Assembly (NCBI GenBank): GCA_902802815.1 | Contig: CADCNQ010000008.1 | Coordinates: 1 to 64,000, forward strand | Reading direction: 5' to 3' | Source of the DNA: an uncultured Bacteroidales bacterium | GTDB taxonomy: Bacteria; Bacteroidota; Bacteroidia; Bacteroidales; Bacteroidaceae | DNA length: 64,000 bases | Part shown: piece by piece, positions 1 through 8,807 of the stretch | Numbering within the stretch: the stretch's first letter is position 1 | How the letters are laid out: every line of letters starts with the position of its first letter | Notes under the pieces: model-generated | What the model was told of the DNA's origin: nothing | Seen by the model: only the letters and a program-made list of their open reading frames with translations | Databases searched by the model: none | Made by a program: the position numbers and the translations under genes

Positions 1-177
1 ACAGCTCCTTCTGCTGGTCTGTCTGCGACAACTGATAAACTTCGTAGAACCATCCCTTTCTTGTATGCACCTTCGTGAATCCGAGTTTTGACATCAAAAG
101 TCCCACCTTCCTTGAGGAGAGACCGCGCCCTACGGCACCCCGCTCAATGTCAATAAGAAATTGAAAATTGAAAATTA
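1..177 (-). pseudogene. Partial leftward ORF, possible C-terminal part of a VirE/DUF3874-like protein
   Basis: An open frame on the minus strand runs out of the left edge. It has an in-frame ATG near position 93 and stays open upstream to about 175, where it enters AT-rich repeat DNA. The visible peptide includes GLLMSKLGFTKVHTRKGWFY. This resembles in style the winged-helix-like C-terminus of Bacteroidales VirE/DUF3874 primase-helicase proteins, where a similar basic LGF...RxGWFYxV segment occurs. There is no recognisable promoter or clean start, so it may be the remnant of a longer mobile gene or the start of a small protein. The identification is only an impression, because most of the gene is outside the window. 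Confidence 0.25.
157..177. repeat. Short AT-rich heptamer repeat
   Basis: Three tandem 7-mers of the form AAAATTG lie between the left-edge ORF and the AraC gene region. They share the period of the other heptamer arrays in the window. Confidence 0.6.
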
Positions 178-236
178 GGCCGCTGGCGCGAAAGCGTCGG
201 TGGCTTTTAAGTTTTGCGGATGTTAGCCGCAGACAT

Positions 237-262
237 CCTGAAACCTGAAACCAGAAACCTGA
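237..262. repeat. Heptamer repeat CCTGAAA, 3.7 copies, inverted relative to 353-422
   Basis: Copies of CCTGAAA/CCAGAAA follow one another exactly every 7 bp. They are the reverse complement of the larger TTTCAGG array 90 bp downstream, so the two could pair as a DNA cruciform. The predicted AraC-gene promoter lies between them, so only the downstream array would be transcribed. Confidence 0.75.
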
Positions 263-337
263 CCTTGAATTGCTGATATGTAACATGATTTTGTGTTAAA
301 AAAAGGGAAATATACACTGTGTTTTAAACAAAATGCT

Positions 338-345
338 TATTTTTG
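338..345 (+). promoter_or_regulatory. -7 promoter box (TATTTTTG) for the AraC gene
   Basis: Matches the Bacteroidetes TAnnTTTG element. It would give a leader of about 85 nt that contains the whole 10-copy heptamer array. Confidence 0.45.
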
Positions 346-352
346 CGTCCAA

Positions 353-422
353 TTTCAGGTTTCAAGTTTCAAGTTTCAGGTTTCAGGTTTCAAGTTTCAG
401 GTTTCAAGTTTCAAGTTTCAGG
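353..422 (+). repeat. Ten perfect heptamers TTTCAGG/TTTCAAG
   Basis: Ten consecutive 7-bp units alternate between TTTCAGG and TTTCAAG with no spacer. They end 13 bp before the AraC start codon and lie in the predicted 5' leader. Copy number could change by replication slippage. Confidence 0.9.
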
Positions 423-435
423 TGATAATTAGGAA

Positions 436-1305
436 ATGAGGCAGATACCCATAGAGTCTATGAGTTTTCTGATGCTCAATGTGGGCATCGCGCGGCTCAA
501 CGGTAATTGGAACTGGAAGAACGTTTCATCGCCCTTCACGCGCATCTATTATGTCACCGAGGGCGAGGCTACGCTGTATCTTCCGCAGCGCAGTGTGCAC
601 CTGCGTCCCGGCTATCTCTACATGGTGCCGGCCTACACGATGCACTCCTACGGATGCGACGGGCCCTTCACCCACTATTATCTGCATGTGTACGAAGGTG
701 TGAAGAAGGAGATGGATGTCATGGAGCTCTACAACTTTCCCTCCGAGGTGAAGGCGCAGGACGGCGACGAGCAGCTTTTTGAGCGTATGTGCCGCCAGTA
801 TCCTGAGACGAGGCTTCCCTCCGACGACCCCACGTCTTACGACAATACCGCCACCTTCACTGATTTTGTGCAGCGCTACAGCAATATGGCCCTTTGGGAG
901 AAGATGGCGTTGCGCGGTGCCATGCTGACGCTCTTTTCCCGCTTTATGCGTGAGGCCACGCCGCGTTTCTGGTTGCAAAACGAGCGCCTGAGCCGGGTGA
1001 TGAACTACATCCATTGCCACATCGACTCCGACATCGACGTGAAAACGCTGGCCGATGTGGCCTGCCTCTCGTCGCCTTATTTGATTCGTCTCTTCAAGCG
1101 TGAGGTCGGTATCTCTCCCATGCAGTACGTCAACCGCAAGAAGACGGAGCGCGCCCAGATGCTGCTCTGCACCACCGACAGCCCGGTCAAGGAAATCGCC
1201 TATGCCACAGGTTTCAGCGACCAGTCGTATTTCATCCGCCTCTTTCGCAAGATATGCGGTTTCACGCCGCAGGAATACCGCCGCCGCATGAGGGCCTCCA
1301 AATAG
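436..1305 (+). CDS. AraC-family transcriptional regulator with cupin-like sensor domain
   Basis: A 289-residue AraC/XylS-type regulator. Residues about 20-100 form the effector-binding cupin-like half, with the family's typical LRPGYLYMVPAYTMHSY strand. Residues about 190-285 are the double helix-turn-helix DNA-binding half, with the signatures VKTLADVACLSSPYLIRLFK and EIAYATGFSDQSYFIRLFRK. The length is normal for the family. The gene ends 40 bp before the end of the converging GH29 gene, so it is next to, but not co-transcribed with, the divergent glycosidase pair. By position it is the best candidate regulator for that pair, probably sensing a released sugar. That role is inference. Confidence 0.93.
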   Translation: MRQIPIESMSFLMLNVGIARLNGNWNWKNVSSPFTRIYYVTEGEATLYLPQRSVHLRPGYLYMVPAYTMHSYGCDGPFTHYYLHVYEGVKKEMDVMELYNFPSEVKAQDGDEQLFERMCRQYPETRLPSDDPTSYDNTATFTDFVQRYSNMALWEKMALRGAMLTLFSRFMREATPRFWLQNERLSRVMNYIHCHIDSDIDVKTLADVACLSSPYLIRLFKREVGISPMQYVNRKKTERAQMLLCTTDSPVKEIAYATGFSDQSYFIRLFRKICGFTPQEYRRRMRASK

Positions 1306-1344
1306 ACGGCTGCCCTTCGTCTTTCATTCCTTTAGTTTTGATTC

Positions 1345-4300
1345 TTACCGGCTCAGTCTGCGGCTCACACCGTTCTTCACCTCGATGTAGAGGCCGCTGG
1401 CGGGTGCCTTGAGCAGGCGTATGCCCGAGAGTGTGTAGTAGGCGGCAGGGGAGGCTGCCTGCTGTGTCTTTGCCGTCAGTTCGCCCACGGCATCGGGCAC
1501 TCCGTTGTCGCCCAGATAAAACAGGCGGATGTTGTCAAACTTGAAGTTGTTGCCGCCATAGTCTGCCAGTCTCACGCCTACCGTCATATCCGTTTTCTCC
1601 GTCAGTTCGAAGTCGAGACTTGTGTCGGCATTGCCCTCATGCTTCATCTCTGCCGTCATGTCGCCGGCAAACAGCAGGGCACCGTCGGCATTGCACATAC
1701 TGTACGCCGTCAGGCGGTATTTTCCGGCCGGCAGGTTGTACACCGTCTGGCTCACGCTGCGGTTGCTCAGTCGGCCGCTCCCCTGCCAGTTGTTCATGTA
1801 GAGCTTGTTGTCGCAGCCGGAGAGATAACCCTTTTCGATGACGCCTTCTCCCTCCGAAACCCATGCGATGGGCTTGGCCTGCTCGTCGTAGCGCTCGAAG
1901 CTCGGGTTGTTGATGAGATACGATATGTTGAGTGGATTGGTTTCCGTCGCCTTCTCCGGTTTGTCATACTGCTTCATCCAGTCGGTGCGCAAGATGCGGT
2001 AGATATCCATGTGTGCTGCTGCGTTTTCCGATTTGTTGGCTGCGAATTCCTGACCGTCTTCCACGACATTGTCCCACGCACCTACATAGGCCCCGGATGT
2101 GACGTTCTTCAGTGTCCATCCTTTTTCCTCGTCATACCCGGGCATTACGAAGGCGAGCCTGCGGTTGCTGTCATTGTCTCCCTTCGAACCGCCGAAGTCG
2201 CTGTATGTCTGCCACACGGTTCTGCTCCAGCCTTCGGTACGGAATTGGCGGTTTTGTTCTGCCACGCAGGTCAGTATCCAGTTTGTAGCTCCTGACCCTG
2301 CGGCAGGTTTGCCGTCGGTGTCGAAGGCTTCTATCATCCATGCGTCGCAGGTATTTTTGCACGGGTTGCCGTTTTTGTCGTAAGCCATCACATACACGTT
2401 GCCCCAGTTTTTGCCGTTGTCATCGTGCATCCGGGCCACTACGGGCAGTTCCTCATTATGCTCCACGAAGGCGAAATAGTATTCGTCGAAGTTCATATCT
2501 CCGCCTATGGCATCCATCTTCTCCCATCCTCCTTCCGCGAGTTTCTCTCTCACGGGGCGAAGGTCCTCTTCTGCAACGCTGTAGAATACCGTCTTGATGG
2601 CGCGGAATTCCTGCTGTGCGCTGCCGTTGTTCATATCGGCCTGCCATCCCAGGAAGTAATCCCCGGCCTCTTCTATTTCCACATACAGTCCGTAGAGATC
2701 GCTGCCCTCCTTGGCGGTGTTTACCTGATAGCAGGCCACACTCTTCCCGGGGATGTCGTCTGTGGCGAGCAGTTCCCTGGAGACAAACTGCCACACTTTG
2801 TCGTTGCAGCCGTAGAGTGAGTTGTAGGCTGCGCCGAAGTAGTAGATGTCCTTGTCCAGATGCACCTTACGATAGATGCGGGCATTGCTGATATCGCCCT
2901 TATTGGCGCCGCGGTCGTCCCACACGCCGATGGATATGCCCCTTTTGTTGCCGTAGTTGTCCAGTCCGTTGCGCACACCCTCACCGCCTTTGTCTATGCT
3001 GTAGTTTTCCGAGATCCAGTTGTCGAGCTTGCCGTAGCGGCCGCCCAGCGTTCCTGAGAAGTTCTCCGCCTCAACGAGCACGTCGGAGGTAAGGTTCTCA
3101 TCCACCGTGCGGTTGAACGCACCGCCTGCGTTCCGCCCCTTGCTCATGAAGTCCTGATAGGCTTCACGCAGGCTGTTGAGTGCTGCGCTTGCGGCATCCT
3201 CGTCCGATGTGTCCGCGGTTTTCGCCTGTGCCAGCACCTCTTTCAGCAGGGCCAGGGCTGTGGCGCTGTACTTGCCCGTGTTGATGTCGCTGCAGCCGGG
3301 TTCCATTGCTGCGCACACGGCCTCTGTCTCGTTTATGGCCTGAGCGAGCAGTTCGCCGCTGCTTTGCTGCCCCTCTTCGAATGTGATGCGCATCACGGGT
3401 GCTATGCTGTTGCTGTGGTCGCCGGGTATGTTCACGGTGAGCCCTCCGGCATCCTGACTGAACGTCACGCTTCCGTAGCCCAGCAGTTCCACATCCTTCA
3501 CCTCACCGCTGTAGCTCTCGGCCATCACGGAGAAGGCCTTGAGGGTGAAGCCGCCCGCAGCGGGCCAGCGCATGACGGTGGCATATACCTTGCCGTCCTT
3601 CTGCACGTAGCGCACGTCTTTATTGGAGTAGTTGTTGCCTTCATTGAATCCCTGTTCGTTGATGGGGTTGACGGCTTCTGCCAGCGGCCCCTCGCCGAAG
3701 GTCTTCCAGGGGCGTGTGCCGTAGATGCTCTCGCTGTTGACATCCATCCAGGCCTTGATGCCGGCCAGCACGTTGCGCTCCTTCTGGTCTATGGTGCCGT
3801 TGCCGCGGATGGGCACGGAGAGCAGCAGGTTGCCGTTTTTGGAGACGATGTCCACGAGCATGGATACCACCTGCTCTGCGCTCTTGTAGTTGGTGTTGTT
3901 GATGTTGTAGTGCCAGTCGCCTATGCAGGTGCAGGTCTGCCAGTATTTGGCCTGCGGCCGGTCGGGTATGCCTCGTTCCACATCCCACAGCAGGGCTTCC
4001 TTCTGTGCCTCGTTGAGTATCTTGCCCATCGTCACCACCTGCTGCTGTCCCCCGTGCTGTGCGGCGCTGCTGTTGTAGAAGTGCTGCAGGATGTTGAGGC
4101 CGATGCTCTCGTCGCAGCCGTAGAAGGGCAGCACCGTGTCGTCGAAGTATAGCATGTCGGGCGCGTAGTCGTTGATGCACTGCAGCACGCGGTTCTGAAA
4201 CTTCATCTTGTAGGCCTGCGAGGGCAGTGCGGCACCGTTGCCCCAGGCCCACTGGCTGTGTATGGTGCCGCTGTTCTCCCATCCGGAGGAATGGGGGTGG

Positions 4301-4950
4301 TTTTGTGCGTAGAGCTCCTGCGGGTCGTAGCCTTCCCACCACTTGCCGGCTCCGTCGGCCTTCGTCAGATTGCCGTCAAAGTTTGTCGAGGGCTCCAGCC
4401 AGGTCCATGCGTGGCTGGCGTGCATCGACACACCTAGAGGCAGTCCGTTCTTCTTGCATGCGTCGCTCCATCCCTTCACTATGTCGCGCTTGGGGCCAAT
4501 GTTCACGGAGTTCCACTCCTGATAGGGCGAGTCCCACAGGTCGAAGTTGTCGTGGTGGTTGCCCAGTGTCATGAAGTAGCGAGCGCCCACACTCTTGTAG
4601 AGTGCTACGAGTTCTTCAGGGTCCCATTGCGATGCTGTCCAGTCGCGTATGAGTTCCTTGAGGCCGTACACGGCGGGATTGCCGAAGTGGCTCACGTTCC
4701 AATTGTACTGTCCCGAGCCCTGATAATACATGAAGCGGGCATACCAGTCGCCGTCCTCGGCCTGGCACTGCGGTCCCCAGTGGGCCCAGATGCCGAACTT
4801 AGCGTCCTTAAACCATTCGGGGCATTCCCATCCTGCCACGCTTTCCCATGTGGGCTCGAAGGGCCCGTCCTGCTTCACAGCAACGTTCTCTGCGCGTACA
4901 TTAGTGATAAGCAACGTTGCCAGGAGCAGCAAAAATGTCATTTTTTTCAT
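1345..4950 (-). CDS. Secreted multidomain alpha-L-fucosidase, glycoside hydrolase family 29
   Basis: About 1201 residues from the ATG at 4950. The frame stays open further upstream, but this ATG directly precedes a clear signal peptide (MKKMTFLLLLATLLITNVRA). The GH29 catalytic domain covers about residues 25-520, with family blocks FGIWAHWGPQ, GNHHDNFDLWDS and DMLYFDDT; the Asp in LYFDD, about residue 270, is the expected nucleophile. A three-helix FIVAR-like spacer (about 555-625) follows, then two beta-rich modules of uncertain family, a jelly-roll-like module opening NPSFE (about 1040-1165), and a short tail with YYTLSGIRL...GLYIEVKNG of the type seen on secreted Bacteroidales proteins. 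It would release fucose from glycans outside the cytoplasm. It is divergent from the GH141-like gene and shares its C-terminal modules. Confidence 0.9.
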   Translation of the reverse strand: MKKMTFLLLLATLLITNVRAENVAVKQDGPFEPTWESVAGWECPEWFKDAKFGIWAHWGPQCQAEDGDWYARFMYYQGSGQYNWNVSHFGNPAVYGLKELIRDWTASQWDPEELVALYKSVGARYFMTLGNHHDNFDLWDSPYQEWNSVNIGPKRDIVKGWSDACKKNGLPLGVSMHASHAWTWLEPSTNFDGNLTKADGAGKWWEGYDPQELYAQNHPHSSGWENSGTIHSQWAWGNGAALPSQAYKMKFQNRVLQCINDYAPDMLYFDDTVLPFYGCDESIGLNILQHFYNSSAAQHGGQQQVVTMGKILNEAQKEALLWDVERGIPDRPQAKYWQTCTCIGDWHYNINNTNYKSAEQVVSMLVDIVSKNGNLLLSVPIRGNGTIDQKERNVLAGIKAWMDVNSESIYGTRPWKTFGEGPLAEAVNPINEQGFNEGNNYSNKDVRYVQKDGKVYATVMRWPAAGGFTLKAFSVMAESYSGEVKDVELLGYGSVTFSQDAGGLTVNIPGDHSNSIAPVMRITFEEGQQSSGELLAQAINETEAVCAAMEPGCSDINTGKYSATALALLKEVLAQAKTADTSDEDAASAALNSLREAYQDFMSKGRNAGGAFNRTVDENLTSDVLVEAENFSGTLGGRYGKLDNWISENYSIDKGGEGVRNGLDNYGNKRGISIGVWDDRGANKGDISNARIYRKVHLDKDIYYFGAAYNSLYGCNDKVWQFVSRELLATDDIPGKSVACYQVNTAKEGSDLYGLYVEIEEAGDYFLGWQADMNNGSAQQEFRAIKTVFYSVAEEDLRPVREKLAEGGWEKMDAIGGDMNFDEYYFAFVEHNEELPVVARMHDDNGKNWGNVYVMAYDKNGNPCKNTCDAWMIEAFDTDGKPAAGSGATNWILTCVAEQNRQFRTEGWSRTVWQTYSDFGGSKGDNDSNRRLAFVMPGYDEEKGWTLKNVTSGAYVGAWDNVVEDGQEFAANKSENAAAHMDIYRILRTDWMKQYDKPEKATETNPLNISYLINNPSFERYDEQAKPIAWVSEGEGVIEKGYLSGCDNKLYMNNWQGSGRLSNRSVSQTVYNLPAGKYRLTAYSMCNADGALLFAGDMTAEMKHEGNADTSLDFELTEKTDMTVGVRLADYGGNNFKFDNIRLFYLGDNGVPDAVGELTAKTQQAASPAAYYTLSGIRLLKAPASGLYIEVKNGVSRRLSR

Positions 4951-4993
4951 CTTAATTAAGTGTTCGATATGTTTTTTTTGATGTAATCCGGTG

Positions 4994-5001
4994 CAAAAGT
5001 A
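4994..5001 (-). promoter_or_regulatory. -7 promoter box (TACTTTTG) for the GH29 gene
   Basis: TAnnTTTG match on the minus strand, 43 bp upstream of the chosen ATG at 4950. This supports that start over the longer open frame, whose first codon at 5070 would lie upstream of the promoter. Confidence 0.6.
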
Positions 5002-5150
5002 CGGGTTTTGTATTGTTTTTGCTGTCAAAATATTGATAAGGAATAGGACAAAATTGACAATTGGCTTCAATTCTGCGGTGTTTATGGCGAGATGTTATTT
5101 TTGTGCTATGACTCGCTATAAATGTGCTATTCCTTTGGCGGCGAAACACC

Positions 5151-5158
5151 TAATTTTG
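5151..5158 (+). promoter_or_regulatory. -7 promoter box (TAATTTTG) for the GH141-like gene
   Basis: TAnnTTTG match 37 bp upstream of the ATG at 5196. With the box at 4994-5001 it defines a divergent promoter region of about 150 bp, in which a shared operator would be expected. Confidence 0.6.
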
Positions 5159-5195
5159 CAACTTGAAATCTATAAACGTTTAATTTTTTGGTTTT

Positions 5196-8100
5196 ATGAA
5201 GCTCTTTTTACGAATGATTTGTGCTGCCATGCTGCTGGGACTCTGTGTCGTGCCGGCGACAGCGCAGCGCGCTGATGTCTATGTATGGGTATCGACTGTA
5301 GGTGACAATATGGCTGACGGGACGGAAACGGCCCCTCTGGCCAGTGTGCAACAGGCACTGGCGAAGGTGAGAGCCCTGCGCGAGACGGCCGATCCGGAGA
5401 CACTGGGAGATGTGCATATCGTCCTGCGCAGTGGCACTTATCGTCTGACGGAGACCCTGCGCCTGACGGCCGAAGATTCGGGTACGCCCGCGTCGGCCAC
5501 CATTATCGAGGCAGAAGCGGGCGGAACGGTCGTGCTGAGCGGCGGTGCCGAAATCACAGGCTGGCAGGCGCAGGGCGACGTTGAAGGTTTGCCTTCTGTG
5601 GCGCAAGGTCAAGTGTGGGTGGCAGAGGTGCCGTGCGTCGGCAGCACGGCAGTTCCTTTTCTTCAGATGTGGATAGGTAACAACAAGATGCGCCGTGCCG
5701 GCACGTTTGACGGTAAGACGCTGCCCCGCATTATCTCTGTTAACAAAGAGAGGGGAGAACTCATCGTGCCGCGTCCGGCACAGACATTCGCCCGTCCCGA
5801 CCGGGTGGAGATGACCATCATTCAGGACTGGGTGACGAATGTGATGCGTGTGGAGCGCATCTCGACTGTCGCCGACCGTAGCGTGTTCACCTTCAAGCAG
5901 CCGGAGAGCGGCATTGAGTTCAAGCGTCCCTGGCCAATTCTACGTGCCGATGCCAGCAGTTCCACCAACCACATGTTCTATCTCTCCAATGCCATTGAGC
6001 TGCTCAATCATCCGCAGGAATGGTTTTGCGACACGGATCAGGGTCTGGTCTATTATTGGCCTCGCTCGGGTGAAACGCCCGCGACGACCGTTGCCGTGGT
6101 TCCCCTGCTCGAAACGCTGGTCTCCGTGGCAGGTGACGGGTCGGACAAAGTGGAGCATGTCGCCTTCAAAGGCCTCACATTTGCCCACAGTGCATGGCTT
6201 CGTCCGTCCCTGCAGGGACACGTGCCGTTGCAGGCCGGTCAGTGGCTCTACGATGCCTACACCGACAAGGACTCCCGTGCCGGCAATGTGGCATGGGTGG
6301 GGCGTCCTGCCGCTGCTGTCAGCGTGAGCGACGCCGGCAATGTGTCGTTCGAAGGGTGTAATTTCCGCCAGACGGCATCGACAGCCATCGACTTTGTCCG
6401 CGGCACACGTCAGACCGTTGTGAGAGGTTGCACGTTCAGCGACGTTGGCGGCTCGGCTGTGTTGGCCGGTTATTTCGGCGACGAAACCTTTGAAGCCCAC
6501 GAACCGTATAATCCTGAAAACACCGACGAGGTGTGTGACGGCATCACCATCGACAATAACTATATCGCTCATCCTGCCACCGAAGACTGGGGCACGCTGG
6601 GCATTTGCATCGGCTATGCCTCCAACGTCAATATCACGCACAACGAAATCTACGACACGCCATACACGGGCATCAGCATGGGGTGGGGATGGACCAAGGA
6701 GCAGAACTGTATGCACGACAACCACATACAGGCCAACTACATCCACAGCTTTTGCAATCAGATGCGCGACGGAGGAGCCATTTACACACTGTCTTCGCAA
6801 CCAAATTCTTCGATTGAGAACAATCGCATTGAGGATGTCGGACATCCGCAGTTCAACCCGATCATGTGGGAAGGCATGGCTCATGCTCAGTTTGACCTCT
6901 ACACAGATGAGGGTTCCGACTACTTTACTGTGAAGAACAACTGGTGCGAACGCGGTGAGATTTCGAAGAATCAGAACGGCGGTCATAACGTCTGGGGAAC
7001 GAACAACAACACTGTCGCCGAAGCCATTAAGCAGGCTGCCGGACTGGAGGCGGAGTATGAGCACATCAAGCAGTTTGTTGTCGAGCAAAACCTTGCTCCG
7101 CTCGACTCCGTTATTGATGAGTCCGAAACGGCGCAGACGCTCGCCTATCCCACACCGAAAAGCGCAGGCACGCCTGTCAGCCAGCTCATCGACGGAGAAG
7201 AATATGTCATTCAAAACAGCAATACGACCCTTGAGCGCCGCAACTTGTATTGGGAATGGGGTCTTTATCTCCGCACGCGCAGCGACGGCTGTCTTGACGA
7301 TGTGACGTTCGTCGCCCACAAGCATGAGGCGGAGGGGCAGACCTGGTGGTCGTTTGAAATCACTTCGGCCACGGGCCGCGGCAAATTCATGGGGCGTTCA
7401 AACGGGTCTAACGTTCAGTTTTTTGATCAGGAAACACTTTGGACTGCCACCTACGAAGATACGGACTACAGCGGTTTCGTGCTGCTTATGCAGGGCGACA
7501 CTCCGGGTGAAGGACATGAACTGACCATGAACGGCAGCGGCGACTGGGTTTGCAATTACACAGACGGCGCCACCACCGACAAGACGGCCAACACCACACA
7601 CTGGTCGTTCGTCCGCACGGACGACCTCAGCAGTGATGCCGTCGATGCTTATAACGCAGCCAAACTGTGCCTCTATCAGTATCTTGTCGAAACGGCACAG
7701 ATGTGTGAACGCGGTATTCCGGAGGCAGCCGAGACATACGACACCGTGATTGGGGTGTATAACAACGAGGGGGCCACGACCGGGGAGTTGCAGGCGGCAG
7801 CCAATACCATTAAAAGCGTCATAGCCGGGTCTGTCGTAAACTACAAGCAGGACATCCCTGCCACGTTTGGCATCGTGAATCCCAGTTTTGAGAACAATTC
7901 TGCCCAGCATGGCACCGACAGCTCCGTTCCTTTCGGTTGGACCATGACCCGGGACGGCTCTGTCGTCACATCGCCCTCCGACTGGGCCTGGTGTGGTGTC
8001 AACGGTGACGTGGACAATGGCGACGGGGCCCTCATCTGGGGTGTGTGGCACTGGGGCGCATACGGCAATATGGAGTTGTCGCAAACCGTTGCGGGATTGC

Positions 8101-8525
8101 CCAATGGCCGCTATCGTCTCACCGCACGCCTAATGAACAACCACACCGAGAACGGCAATCTTGCACGTATCTTTGCTGCCACCGGCAGTATGCTTGCAGG
8201 CACAGAGGGTGACTACACCACGTTGCCTGAAGGCGAAACGTGTTCGTTTGAAGGCGGATGGGCTTCGGGCGACCGCGACCTCAGTCATGTGTTTGCCGTC
8301 GAAGCCGACGTGACCGATGGCACACTGACGATTGGCGCACGCTCTAACGGCTTCTTCAAGATTGACGACTTTCGTTTGACATTCTTGGGAAACAAAGCCA
8401 CGTCCGTTGCTGACGTTCCCGCTATCCGTCATCGGACATCCTCTGTTTATGACTTGACAGGTCGAAAAGTCAATGTGATGAAACGCGGCATTTACATCAT
8501 CGACGGCAGGAAAGTGCTTCGGTGA
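5196..8525 (+). CDS. Secreted right-handed beta-helix glycosidase, GH141-like
   Basis: A 1109-residue exported protein with signal peptide MKLFLRMICAAMLLGLCVVPA. Residues about 27-620 form a right-handed parallel beta-helix. The N-terminus has the family pattern YVWVSTVGDNMADGTETAPL, followed by HIVLRSGTYRLTETLRL and VLSGGAEITGWQ. This matches GH141, whose studied Bacteroides member is an alpha-L-fucosidase of rhamnogalacturonan-II breakdown; xylanase activity is also recorded in the family. Downstream are a beta-rich domain (about 665-810), a FIVAR-like helical segment (about 820-875), a jelly-roll module opening NPSFE (about 895-1070) and the tail VYDLTGRKV...GIYIIDG. Divergence from a GH29 fucosidase gene strengthens a role in fucosylated glycan breakdown. 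The exact substrate cannot be read from sequence. A strong terminator follows at 8747. Confidence 0.8.
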   Translation: MKLFLRMICAAMLLGLCVVPATAQRADVYVWVSTVGDNMADGTETAPLASVQQALAKVRALRETADPETLGDVHIVLRSGTYRLTETLRLTAEDSGTPASATIIEAEAGGTVVLSGGAEITGWQAQGDVEGLPSVAQGQVWVAEVPCVGSTAVPFLQMWIGNNKMRRAGTFDGKTLPRIISVNKERGELIVPRPAQTFARPDRVEMTIIQDWVTNVMRVERISTVADRSVFTFKQPESGIEFKRPWPILRADASSSTNHMFYLSNAIELLNHPQEWFCDTDQGLVYYWPRSGETPATTVAVVPLLETLVSVAGDGSDKVEHVAFKGLTFAHSAWLRPSLQGHVPLQAGQWLYDAYTDKDSRAGNVAWVGRPAAAVSVSDAGNVSFEGCNFRQTASTAIDFVRGTRQTVVRGCTFSDVGGSAVLAGYFGDETFEAHEPYNPENTDEVCDGITIDNNYIAHPATEDWGTLGICIGYASNVNITHNEIYDTPYTGISMGWGWTKEQNCMHDNHIQANYIHSFCNQMRDGGAIYTLSSQPNSSIENNRIEDVGHPQFNPIMWEGMAHAQFDLYTDEGSDYFTVKNNWCERGEISKNQNGGHNVWGTNNNTVAEAIKQAAGLEAEYEHIKQFVVEQNLAPLDSVIDESETAQTLAYPTPKSAGTPVSQLIDGEEYVIQNSNTTLERRNLYWEWGLYLRTRSDGCLDDVTFVAHKHEAEGQTWWSFEITSATGRGKFMGRSNGSNVQFFDQETLWTATYEDTDYSGFVLLMQGDTPGEGHELTMNGSGDWVCNYTDGATTDKTANTTHWSFVRTDDLSSDAVDAYNAAKLCLYQYLVETAQMCERGIPEAAETYDTVIGVYNNEGATTGELQAAANTIKSVIAGSVVNYKQDIPATFGIVNPSFENNSAQHGTDSSVPFGWTMTRDGSVVTSPSDWAWCGVNGDVDNGDGALIWGVWHWGAYGNMELSQTVAGLPNGRYRLTARLMNNHTENGNLARIFAATGSMLAGTEGDYTTLPEGETCSFEGGWASGDRDLSHVFAVEADVTDGTLTIGARSNGFFKIDDFRLTFLGNKATSVADVPAIRHRTSSVYDLTGRKVNVMKRGIYIIDGRKVLR

Positions 8526-8547
8526 CGCCGTTCTGTAACAAAGTTGA

Positions 8548-8601
8548 ATGCCCGCCGAGTTCCAGGAGGAGATGGCGCAGCTGGAGAAGTTCCTGAAATA
8601 A
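8548..8601 (+). other. Possible gene scrap: 17-codon open tail
   Basis: A short frame from ATG reads MPAEFQEEMAQLEKFLK before its stop, with an in-frame stop just upstream. The amphipathic, charged composition is like the last helix of a real protein. It could be a decayed gene end left by deletion, or chance. Confidence 0.2.
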
Positions 8602-8621
8602 TTGACAATTCGTGTAACCCC

Positions 8622-8705
8622 TTACAGGGGCCACTTCTTCAGTATCTCCTTCATTTTCTCGTAGTAGCCGTCAACGCCGAGGAGTGTAGCGCCGGAGGAC
8701 CCACA
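8622..8705 (-). other. Possible gene scrap on the minus strand
   Basis: The minus strand reads in frame LLGVDGYYEKMKEILKKWPL and then stops. This also looks like a genuine protein C-terminus with no gene attached. I do not recognise the parent family. Together with the scrap at 8548 it suggests that this 345-bp interval is a deletion scar. Confidence 0.25.
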
Positions 8706-8744
8706 CTTTTTCTTAGCGCACAAACGCACAAACAAAGGCACAAA

Positions 8745-8776
8745 GCCCCGCCGGAGCTATCCGGCGGGCGTTTTTT
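8745..8776 (+). terminator. Rho-independent terminator after the GH141-like gene
   Basis: A perfect 9-bp stem (8747-8755 with 8760-8768) and GCTA loop are followed by a run of six T. Confidence 0.9.
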
Positions 8777-8807
8777 ACTTTTTTTCGTCCTAACGAAAAT
8801 TCTCTGC

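Noticed and set aside
5940..7325. A 461-codon frame antisense to the GH141-like gene
   Set aside because: Runs inside the beta-helix region of a clear gene; no promoter or motif of its own.
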